Made by a program: the position numbers and the translations under genes. Shown piece after piece: positions 7,251-13,225 of a stretch of DNA of 13,280 bases; within the stretch, counting starts at the first letter, position 1; each line of letters begins with the position of its first letter. The notes under the pieces were generated by a model, which searched no databases, had not been told where the DNA came from, and saw only the letters and a list, made by a program, of their open reading frames with translations. The stretch comes from an uncultured Eggerthella sp. (GTDB lineage Bacteria; Actinomycetota; Coriobacteriia; Coriobacteriales; Eggerthellaceae), in the NCBI GenBank assembly GCA_900551155.1, contig URVA01000034.1, positions 1-13,280 on the forward strand. Direction: 5' to 3'.

Positions 7251-8564
7251 ATGGATACTCAAATCAACAATCAAAGCAATGAGTCTACTCTTCCTAAGGG
7301 GCTTGAAGGTTTGGTAGTCGTAGAACTAGGCGATTACGTTGCCATGCCTGCCTGCCCTCGTATGCTAGGAGAACTCGGCGCCACCGTATATAAAATCGAA
7401 ACGCTCTCTGGCAACTTGCACCGTCTTGATGGGCCAGGGTTCGGTATGCCTGAACTTGGTATGGACAATCCCGCTTTCGATATGAGCAATGCCAATAAAA
7501 AGTTCTTATCACTCGATGTTCGAAGCGAAGGCGGGCGCGAGATTGCCTTGAAGCTTATTGAAAAGGCTCACATTTTCGTAACGAGTCTGCGCACTCCAAG
7601 CTTAAAGCGTCTTGGATTTGACTACGAATCCCTTCACGAAAAGTTCCCCAAGCTTGTTTATGGTCAAATGCGCGGCTATGGCGAGCGTGGCCCCATGAAA
7701 GATGCCAAGGGCTTCGATGCCACCTGTTACTCTGCGCGTGGTGGATTGTTGATGTCTATCCCTCAAGCAGGTGAGCACTTTATGCCTGGCAATATGCCTG
7801 CTGCTTTTGGTGACTGGAATGCTAGCATCGCTCTAGGCATGGGCCTTATGAGTGCTCTTTGGCGCGCAGAACAAACGGGTGTAGGCGACTTGGTAACGGT
7901 CAATTTGCACCATATGGCTTTGTGGGCAATGCAAGTTGCCGTTGTTTCTCAGCCTTTTGGTGTTCCTTATCCAAAGAATCGAAACATGGCAACCTGTCCT
8001 ACAAATAATTGTTACCGCACCAAAGATGGTGTTTGGTTCCTTATTTGCTACGGATCCTACGATGCCTGGTATCCCTTTGTTATGCGTTTGATTGGGCTAC
8101 CCGAATACGCAGAAGACGAACGCTACACCAACTGCGCCAAAATTAACGAAACGGGAGAAGTTGCAACCGTCGTAAAGCTTATTGGCGATGCCTTTGCACA
8201 ACATGATTGGGAATATTGGGAAGCACTCTTTATTGAAAAGGATGTTCCTTACGCTCGCTGCAACACGATGGAAGATGTTATGAGCGACGAAGAAGCCTAC
8301 GCAAATGATATTTTGCGTCCTATTCACTACGACAGCATTGGCGATCACTGCATTACTACCAGTCCTGTTCGCATGGCATCTGTGGACGATCCTGAAATCA
8401 CTCGCGCTAAACCACTTGGCTACGACACCGCTTCCGTTTTGGAAGAACTTGGTTACAGCGCCGCTGATATTCAGACGTTCGAAGAGAAGAATTACGTACA
8501 CTGTTTTGAGGGCGACGCGCCTGCATCACTTGATGAGGTGTCTTTCGGACCAGATCATCGCTAA
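7251..8564 (+). CDS. Family III (CaiB/FldA-like) CoA transferase
   Basis: This 437-residue protein is a class III CoA transferase, the family of CaiB, formyl-CoA transferase and the cinnamoyl-CoA:phenyllactate transferase FldA. It moves CoA between carboxylic acids in the cytoplasm through an enzyme-bound Asp anhydride. Seen: an N-terminal VVELGDYVAMPACPRMLGEL (23-42); NANKKFLSLDVRS (80-92); YESLHEKFPKLVYGQMRGYG (125-144); and GFDATCYSARGG (154-165) with the expected catalytic Asp at 156. The segment order and wording (NANKK, YGERGP, GFD-x5-ARGG, NRN) recall FldA-type 2-hydroxyacyl/enoyl-CoA transferases more than formyl-CoA transferase. The ATG at 7251 is preferred over the in-frame ATG at 7221 because GGAGGG (7242-7247) lies just before it. 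The neighbouring acyl-CoA dehydrogenase suggests joint activation and reduction of an unsaturated acid, but no dehydratase is in the window. The exact substrate is unknown. Confidence 0.9.
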   Translation: MDTQINNQSNESTLPKGLEGLVVVELGDYVAMPACPRMLGELGATVYKIETLSGNLHRLDGPGFGMPELGMDNPAFDMSNANKKFLSLDVRSEGGREIALKLIEKAHIFVTSLRTPSLKRLGFDYESLHEKFPKLVYGQMRGYGERGPMKDAKGFDATCYSARGGLLMSIPQAGEHFMPGNMPAAFGDWNASIALGMGLMSALWRAEQTGVGDLVTVNLHHMALWAMQVAVVSQPFGVPYPKNRNMATCPTNNCYRTKDGVWFLICYGSYDAWYPFVMRLIGLPEYAEDERYTNCAKINETGEVATVVKLIGDAFAQHDWEYWEALFIEKDVPYARCNTMEDVMSDEEAYANDILRPIHYDSIGDHCITTSPVRMASVDDPEITRAKPLGYDTASVLEELGYSAADIQTFEEKNYVHCFEGDAPASLDEVSFGPDHR

Positions 8565-8686
8565 TATCGTCGAAAGCCAAAGCTAGATTCAGGATAAGGT
8601 GCTCGCGCCGTAAGGGGTGTTCATCCCGCAAGAGAACCCATATCATAAAGGCACCCACATTGCTAAGATGTTTGCATCACAAGACA

Positions 8687-8716
8687 GCAGCCCATCAGTT
8701 AATACTGATGGGCTGC
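8687..8716. terminator. Hairpin between convergent genes, possible bidirectional terminator
   Basis: GCAGCCCATCAGT (8687-8699), loop TAAT, and ACTGATGGGCTGC (8704-8716) make a perfect 13-bp stem. It sits between the ends of the convergent CoA transferase (+) and ArsC-like (-) genes, so it could stop transcription from both sides. No U-run follows on either strand, which lowers confidence in pure intrinsic termination. The rest of 8565-8820 holds only a weak hairpin, GGGGT/ATCCC (8614-8627). Confidence 0.6.
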
Positions 8717-8820
8717 GAACGATAAATCCCTATACCAATTATTCAGTTGTGTTCAAAATATGCACCATCAAGAAAGGCAATGATTTTATATACCTATGCG
8801 TGAGCATAAAACAACATTGG

Positions 8821-9186
8821 CTATAAAAGCGCCTCTTCCCATTGCGCCTCTTTAAACCCTACCAAAACGAAATCTTTTCCAACAACAAGAGGGCGCTTTA
8901 CCAACATGCCATTAGTCGCAAGAAGATCAAAGGCCTCTTCATCGGTCATGCCTTCTTCAAAGCGATTTTTAACTCCAAGTTCACGATAGAGTATGCCACT
9001 TGTATTAAAGAAACGACGTAGTGGAAGTTCACTTCTTTCGTGCCAGGCTTTTAGTTCTTCCGCTGTTGGATTATCTTCCACAATATGGCGATCCTCATAG
9101 TTGACCCCATGATCGTCGAGCCATTTCTTCGCTTTTTTGCAGGTTGAACACTTCGGGTATTCTAAAAAGAGAACGTTAGTCATCAT
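8821..9186 (-). CDS. ArsC/Spx/MgsR-family thioredoxin-fold protein
   Basis: This 121-residue protein has the length and pattern of the ArsC/Spx family: cytoplasmic thioredoxin-fold proteins that are either glutathione-type arsenate reductases or, in the Spx branch, redox-sensing partners of RNA polymerase. Seen: a beta strand, then YPKCSTCKKAKKWLDDHG with C13 and C16 in a CxxC pair, as in Spx and YffB-like members and unlike the single Cys of classical ArsC. The conserved ILYRELG region (65-71) and KRPLVV (97-102) with Arg98 and cis-Pro99 follow. The presence of CxxC suggests a redox switch more than arsenate reduction (inference), and no ars genes lie nearby. AAAGGAG precedes the ATG pair at 9186 and 9183. 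The start overlaps the end of the upstream small membrane protein gene by 11 bases, implying translational coupling. Confidence 0.85.
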   Translation of the reverse strand: MMTNVLFLEYPKCSTCKKAKKWLDDHGVNYEDRHIVEDNPTAEELKAWHERSELPLRRFFNTSGILYRELGVKNRFEEGMTDEEAFDLLATNGMLVKRPLVVGKDFVLVGFKEAQWEEALL

Positions 9187-9385
9187 TGCTCCTTTGTACT
9201 TGTTGGTTTGTGTTCTGAGAACAGCTCAGCGTTTGTTCGCGTTCTTGCGTAAGGGTTGTAAGAGTTGATTCAGCATCCGATTCTGAATTTGAAGCTGCCT
9301 GTTTCTTTTCGCGCATTTTCGCCGCAGCGTCAACCGCACCGAATGCCAAACAACAGGCTGCCACTATAACCGCAATCCCCCACAT
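9176..9385 (-). CDS. Small single-pass membrane protein, hypothetical
   Basis: This 69-residue reading frame is not recognised as a known family. It has one hydrophobic helix (about residues 3-20), the basic stop-transfer-like KMREKKQ (24-30), then a Ser/Thr/Gln/Glu-rich hydrophilic tail. A weak AAGGG lies about 7 bases before the ATG. Its stop overlaps the start of the ArsC-like gene, an arrangement typical of real operon partners. On the minus strand a TAATAC (9420-9415) could serve as -10, with TTGATA (9441-9436) in the repeat array as an imperfectly spaced -35. It could be an anchor or a tiny regulatory partner. Function is unknown; it may also be a chance frame. Confidence 0.5.
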   Translation of the reverse strand: MWGIAVIVAACCLAFGAVDAAAKMREKKQAASNSESDAESTLTTLTQEREQTLSCSQNTNQQVQRSNDD

Positions 9386-9418
9386 GCCTTAGCCCTTACT
9401 CTCTTACTGAACTAGTAT

Positions 9419-9537
9419 TACCAAAACCTGACACTTATCAAAATCTGAGATTTACCAAAGGCCAGCACTTACCAAAACCTGATAATTGCCAAAGACCGAC
9501 ACTTGCCAAAACCCGACATTTATCAAAGACCGACACT
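9419..9537. repeat. Seven-copy 17-bp tandem repeat array
   Basis: Seven contiguous 17-bp units start at 9419, 9436, 9453, 9470, 9487, 9504 and 9521. The consensus is TACCAAAACCTGACACT with substitutions only and no length change. Units 5-7 alternate CAAAGAC, CAAAACC, CAAAGAC, hinting at a 34-bp higher-order unit. Seventeen is not a multiple of three, so it is not a coding repeat. The array fills the gap between the stop of the minus-strand NudC-like gene and the promoter region of the minus-strand small membrane protein. On the minus strand each unit ends in TTGGTA, TTGGCA or TTGATA, resembling a -35 hexamer. Confidence 0.9.
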
Positions 9538-9541
9538 TTAA

Positions 9542-10663
9542 TCATCGATAAAAAGCAAGGGGATACTTTGTTTCTTCTCCCTTTCGCAACACGCCCATCA
9601 TCTCGCGCGTCAATGAGTAATCTTCGTCATCAGGCAAATCTTCACGAGAGAGCCACTCAGCTTCTTCGAGTTCATGATCATCAAGCGTAATAGAACTCTC
9701 GCCATCAAGATCGCAAAAGAAGCCAAAAAGAAGCGATGAAGAAGGAGGCCACGGCTGACTTTTATAATAGCGAAGGTTTGTCACCTTTAAGCCAACCTCC
9801 TCCATCACCTCACGATGAACGGTTTGCTCAACTGTTTCACCCATTTCGCAAAAGCCCGCTATAAGCGCATAGCTCTTGTATTGACGACCTGCGTAGCGAG
9901 AAACCAACACTTTATTGCTTTGCCTATCCACGATACCGATAATTACCGCAGGGAACAATCGTGAAAACTCCATGCAGCCACATTCAGGACATTGCAGCAT
10001 TCGTTCGACAATTCCATGCTCCATTTTCGAGCCGCATCGTCCGCAAAAATGATGCGTGTCATACCATACGTGATACTCATAGCCAACCATTCCCGCAAAA
10101 ACGCGATGCTTTGGCTGATAATTGCGTAATTGAGCAACAGGAATAAATTCATAGCTTAGCCGCGATTGCTGTTCTGCTTGGGCTTCCGCTTGAGTTTCTG
10201 ACTGTGTTTCAGTGCCTATTTCAGACGGCGCTTCGTTGCTTTTTTCAGGCTGCCCTTCACCTTGTTTAACGACCTGTGCTTCAACTTTGACTTCATCCTG
10301 CACTTCGTTCTGACTTTTGATCTGCGCTTCGTCCTGCTTACCACTCAAGAACTCTTCCAACACTTCATCGTTAATTTCGCAACGAAAATATGCTGTGTCT
10401 CCAACAGTAAAAAGAAGCAACGCTGAGGGCTTTTGCCCATCTAAACGCAGCGGAATACTGGATGCCTCTGACTGCAGCTCACAAGACTCTCCTACTACTT
10501 TTGCCATGCGCAGGACATCATAGCTAGGAAAGTGAAGCGTGCCTTCCGGACTTTTTGCAACCAGAACACTACTCCCTCTATAAATAAGAATTCGATCCGA
10601 AGACTCAGGTTCTACCCATGCAAAATCGTTACAAAAAGAGTGCGGCTCAATATCTTGAAACAC
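9542..10663 (-). CDS. NudC-like NAD(H) pyrophosphatase (Nudix) with Glu/Gln-rich insert
   Basis: This 373-residue Nudix hydrolase is of the NudC type, which cleaves NAD(H) to NMN(H) and AMP and can remove NAD caps from RNA. Seen: an N-terminal beta domain (about 1-108); a low-complexity Glu/Gln-rich insert of EAQ/ETQ/EVQ repeats (about 110-167); a zinc ribbon with Cys207, Cys210, Cys225 and Cys228; a perfect Nudix box G270-x5-E-x7-REVMEEVGL (270-292); and SQPWP at 302-306. The NudC motif SQPWPxPxS is altered here to SQPWPPSSS, losing the second conserved proline. E. coli NudC has about 257 residues, so the extra length is mainly the insert and an extended N-terminus. The start is GTG with a weak GGTGA upstream; the first internal ATG (codon 53) would cut the N-terminal domain. 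A minus-strand TATATT (10699-10694) may be the -10. It is divergent from another Nudix gene. Confidence 0.87.
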   Translation of the reverse strand: MFQDIEPHSFCNDFAWVEPESSDRILIYRGSSVLVAKSPEGTLHFPSYDVLRMAKVVGESCELQSEASSIPLRLDGQKPSALLLFTVGDTAYFRCEINDEVLEEFLSGKQDEAQIKSQNEVQDEVKVEAQVVKQGEGQPEKSNEAPSEIGTETQSETQAEAQAEQQSRLSYEFIPVAQLRNYQPKHRVFAGMVGYEYHVWYDTHHFCGRCGSKMEHGIVERMLQCPECGCMEFSRLFPAVIIGIVDRQSNKVLVSRYAGRQYKSYALIAGFCEMGETVEQTVHREVMEEVGLKVTNLRYYKSQPWPPSSSLLFGFFCDLDGESSITLDDHELEEAEWLSREDLPDDEDYSLTREMMGVLRKGEETKYPLAFYR

Positions 10664-10741
10664 AGTCGATCACCGTTTCCTTTCACTGCTCTAAATATAC
10701 TCTTTCCGAATCGATCTTTTCTTACGGTAGACTAATTAACG

Positions 10742-10836
10742 TAGCTTTAGCGAGCTTTTAAGTTGTTTGTTAGGCTTTGCGGCTGCAAGCTTTCACGAAC
10801 TCTCGCAAGCTTTCGAGTGGCTTATAGCAAGCTTTA
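10742..10836. repeat. AGCTTT direct-repeat array in the divergent Nudix intergenic region
   Basis: AGCTTT (once GGCTTT) recurs at 10743, 10753, 10773, 10788, 10808 and 10830. The last three copies are the longer GCAAGCTTT at 10785, 10805 and 10827. Spacings are 10, 20, 15, 20 and 22 bases, mostly near one or two helical turns. The middle long copy lies inside a near-perfect 16-bp palindrome, CTCGCAAGCTTTCGAG (10802-10817). The array is an iteron-like candidate for cooperative protein binding upstream of the plus-strand Nudix gene. Confidence 0.6.
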
Positions 10837-10860
10837 GATGCGATTTGCAAAGGATGAACC

Positions 10861-11559
10861 ATGGACTTTATTTCTCCCGCTCAATTTGAAGACAACTTGC
10901 CTAAGCTTGTTAAAGTAGAGCAAGTAAGCGATGGCTGGATCAAAAAGTACATCCTTACCTACGAAAAGCCTAACGGGTCTCTCTACACCTACGAAAGTAC
11001 TTCCCGAAAGCCACTTGAAGCATATCAAGACGAGCTTTTAAGCAATGCACAGAGTTCTTCTAATCGCCACAATCAAAACAAATCTCAAGCCGCTTTAGCC
11101 TCAACATTAGAAACGCGCATTAAAAACTGTGACGCTGTGTGCATCGTTCCCGAACTTCCTGACGGCAGCTATTTAATGATTAAAGAATTCCGATACCCTG
11201 TTAATGGCGTATTTGCGGCATTCCCCGCAGGGCTTATCGACGAGGGCGAAGACATATCAACCACCGTCGATCGTGAGCTTCGCGAAGAAACGGGCTACTG
11301 TCTGAGAAGAGATGTCGATCAGCCTATTAGAACCTTGGCTCAACCTGGATTTTCTTCAGTTGGCATGACTGATGAAAATGTACTTGTTGTATTTGCGAAA
11401 GTAGAAAAAGCAGGAGACGCCCATCCCGAATCGAATGAGCTCATTGAGCCCTTTATTCTTCCAGGTGATTCCATTCGTGATTTCTTAGACACTACAACCT
11501 ATTTCTTAGGAACGCGTGTTCAACTTCTTCTAGAGCTTTTAGCAGCACAGAATAGCTAG
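10861..11559 (+). CDS. Nudix hydrolase, ADP-ribose pyrophosphatase-like
   Basis: This 232-residue Nudix protein resembles ADP-ribose pyrophosphatases, which hydrolyse ADP-ribose to AMP and ribose 5-phosphate in the cytoplasm. Seen: an N-terminal beta region with WIKKYILTYEKPNG and YESTSRK (26-50), which in this family forms the dimer domain; a Ser/Asn/Gln-rich linker (about 60-85) that looks like an insertion; then a core with KEFRYPVNGVFAAFPAGLID and a perfect Nudix box G124-LIDEG-E-x7-RELREETGY (124-146); and the PGFSSVGMTDE loop (162-172), typical of ADP-ribose-specific members. AAAGGATG stands about 6 bases before the ATG at 10861. It is transcribed away from the NudC-like gene, so two nucleotide-cofactor hydrolases share one intergenic regulatory region. 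GDP-mannose or another nucleotide-sugar substrate cannot be excluded. Confidence 0.88.
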   Translation: MDFISPAQFEDNLPKLVKVEQVSDGWIKKYILTYEKPNGSLYTYESTSRKPLEAYQDELLSNAQSSSNRHNQNKSQAALASTLETRIKNCDAVCIVPELPDGSYLMIKEFRYPVNGVFAAFPAGLIDEGEDISTTVDRELREETGYCLRRDVDQPIRTLAQPGFSSVGMTDENVLVVFAKVEKAGDAHPESNELIEPFILPGDSIRDFLDTTTYFLGTRVQLLLELLAAQNS

Positions 11560-11579
11560 AAGACTTGATCTAAATTCAA

Positions 11580-11730
11580 CAACTGCGCTACCGTTTCTCA
11601 CGGTTTTCTTGCGCTTTCTCCGTTCTCCTCCGTACACTTTCTTGCGCCTCCGTGCGCCCTCCCGCACCTCTCTCGCCTTTCTCGCGCCTTCCCTCACGCC
11701 TTTCTCGCGCCTTGCTCATTTCACCCTCAT
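11580..11730. repeat. Pyrimidine-rich non-coding region with internal direct repeats
   Basis: On the plus strand this 150-base stretch is dominated by C and T. It contains an exact 17-bp direct repeat CGCCTTTCTCGCGCCTT at 11674-11690 and 11697-11713 (offset 23), plus TTTCTTGCGC at 11605-11614 and 11638-11647 (offset 33) and several looser gcgCCTcc-like copies. It starts near the end of the Nudix gene and precedes the AT-rich nuclease-like gene. It is non-coding as far as I can see. A weak stem ACCGT/ACGGT (11590-11604) followed by TTTCTT might terminate the Nudix transcript. Confidence 0.7.
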
Positions 11731-11815
11731 ATACAGCGACACGAAGGACTCTCATGTGCACTAACTGTGCTCAAAAGTTCTCTTTTATGTGAATTTTTTC
11801 TTCTACTCTAGAGAT

Positions 11816-12832
11816 ATGAAGGGAATAACAATTTCACATAGCAGCGCAGCGAGATTTTGGAGCAGCCATGCCCTAAAATACCTACTGCTGTCTAAGGGTT
11901 TTAAAGTTCAGAATTCAAGAATACAATTCGCACCCTTTAGTTCCTATAAAACCACTTCACAAACCTTGATAGAAATCAGTCACTTTGCAGACAATCTTCT
12001 CGACTCAAAGAACTGCATACATATCCTAAGACCAAGAGATAATTCAATAAATTCCAATTCGTTATCTAAGGCTGTCGGTAAAAATGTAACCGTACATTAT
12101 CATTCGAACGCTTTACCAAAAGGCCATCTTCTTCATTTGTTCAATGACGTTTATATAACCTCCCCTGAACTAACATTCGTTCACTATGCAACGGAAAGCA
12201 CGATTTTTGAATTACTAAAACTCGGATATAAATTATGCGGAACTTCTTTCGATGACGAAAATGTTCAATACAACAAATCGAACAACTTTCAAACCATTAC
12301 CTCTTGTTATGCTCTTAAAGTTTTTATTCAATACAACCCAAAGATTGTTGGATCCAGGAAAGCACTAAATTCACTGAAATTCATACGTGATAATTCGGCT
12401 TCGCCAATGGAAACAGCATGTACACTCTTATTGTGTCTTCCTTATAAGCTAGGCGGCTACGGTATTCCCTTTCCTGAGCTAAACCAGAAAATTCAACTCA
12501 GACATTCCGTTAAAAAAATCACATCACATCATTTCTTTGTTGCTGATCTGTATTGGAGAGAAGAAGGCGTAATCGCCGAATACGATAGCGACCAATTTCA
12601 CTCAAATCGAATTTCCATCAACAAAGATATTCAACGAGCAAATTTGTTAGAACTAAACGGACACAAAGTAATTACCATCACCAAAAAACAAATACTAAAC
12701 CGCTACGAATTTGAGCAGACCGCTACCTTAATTGCAAAAGAACTTAATCATCGAATTAGACTTCCACGCGGATTTCGAACAAATCAAACCAGACTGCGCA
12801 AAGAACTACTCTCTAATTCTTTCCCAAATTAA
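11816..12832 (+). CDS. AbiEi/DUF559-type protein with PD-(D/E)XK-like nuclease C-terminus
   Basis: This 338-residue protein (from ATG 11816) has the layout of actinobacterial proteins that join the C-terminal part of an AbiEi-like antitoxin region to a DUF559/Vsr-like restriction-endonuclease fold. Seen: ISHSSAARFW (6-15), matching the SHxSAAxLW motif; TSPELTF (115-121); SASPMET (194-200); LPYKLGGYGIPFPELN (208-223); then VADLYW, AEYDSDQFH and KDIQRANLLELNGHKV, giving D244, E255, D257, H262, D271 and R274 as the probable catalytic core. No N-terminal winged helix is present. A GTG start at 11789 would add nine residues (MNFFFYSRD), but ATG 11816 starts right before the conserved part; both have poor ribosome binding sites. 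The gene is clearly more AT-rich than its neighbours, suggesting horizontal acquisition. No partner toxin is visible. A role in defence is plausible but unproven. Confidence 0.75.
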   Translation: MKGITISHSSAARFWSSHALKYLLLSKGFKVQNSRIQFAPFSSYKTTSQTLIEISHFADNLLDSKNCIHILRPRDNSINSNSLSKAVGKNVTVHYHSNALPKGHLLHLFNDVYITSPELTFVHYATESTIFELLKLGYKLCGTSFDDENVQYNKSNNFQTITSCYALKVFIQYNPKIVGSRKALNSLKFIRDNSASPMETACTLLLCLPYKLGGYGIPFPELNQKIQLRHSVKKITSHHFFVADLYWREEGVIAEYDSDQFHSNRISINKDIQRANLLELNGHKVITITKKQILNRYEFEQTATLIAKELNHRIRLPRGFRTNQTRLRKELLSNSFPN

Positions 12833-12865
12833 TTTTGCAAAAACAGGACATTGTTTTTGGCAGAA
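12833..12865 (+). repeat. A/T-rich hairpin at the end of the AbiEi/DUF559 gene
   Basis: CAAAAACA (12838-12845) pairs with TGTTTTTG (12852-12859) around GGACAT. With one bulged G the stem extends to TTTTGC and GCAGAAAA. It begins directly after the stop codon. Without a trailing U-run it is at best a weak terminator. The remaining 12866-13049 is AT-rich and shows no gene I can support. Confidence 0.35.
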
Positions 12866-13049
12866 AATGAGCGAATGTTACCTAACAAAGCGAATGCCTC
12901 GTTCAAAACTATACCGATTTCCACACGTATAATCTTTCATTACAAATAATTGACCATTAATGTCATCAAAAAGCTAACTAATCAATTAATTCCAAGCATG
13001 CCTGACTAAATCTAGTAACAAACGTAGATTTTCATCCAAAAACGGCAGC

Positions 13050-13091
13050 AAAAAATAACAAACCCCCGTCGGAAACATCCAACGGGGGTTT
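13050..13091 (-). terminator. Minus-strand intrinsic terminator of the ThiS-like gene
   Basis: AAACCCCCGT (13060-13069) and ACGGGGGTTT (13082-13091) form a perfect 10-bp stem with a 12-base loop. Read on the minus strand, the stem is followed by GTTATTTTTTG, a good U-rich tail. On the plus strand only TTTAAG follows. It therefore serves the leftward gene ending at 13226, about 134 bases upstream of it. Confidence 0.85.
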
Positions 13092-13120
13092 AAGTCTAAT
13101 CGAGCTATACGTTTTGGCGC

Positions 13121-13151
13121 GCTCGAACTATGAGCTTTGACATGTTCGAGC
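13121..13151. repeat. Inverted repeat GCTCGAAC/GTTCGAGC
   Basis: Perfect 8-bp arms GCTCGAAC (13121-13128) and GTTCGAGC (13144-13151) flank 15 bases. With one bulged T the stem extends by ATG/CAT to 11 pairs. It lies in the 3' UTR of the minus-strand gene, together with GCTGT-T-GCTG/CAGCACAGC (13173-13199) and the palindrome ACTAGCTAGT (13201-13210). It may be an RNA structure or a protein-binding site. Confidence 0.6.
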
Positions 13152-13225
13152 TGAAAACTTTGGCCCATATTAGCTGTTGCTGCCTATCTCCAGCACAGCC
13201 ACTAGCTAGTCACCAATACCTAAAA

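Noticed and set aside
8821..9186. Dedicated arsenic-resistance gene arsC.
   Set aside because: CxxC motif and lack of ars neighbours fit an Spx/YffB-like protein better; arsenate reduction is not supported.
9419..9537. CRISPR array.
   Set aside because: The 17-bp units are contiguous with no unique spacers and no cas genes nearby.
12986..13168. 60-residue minus-strand frame.
   Set aside because: It crosses the minus-strand terminator and hairpins and has no ribosome binding site or family features.
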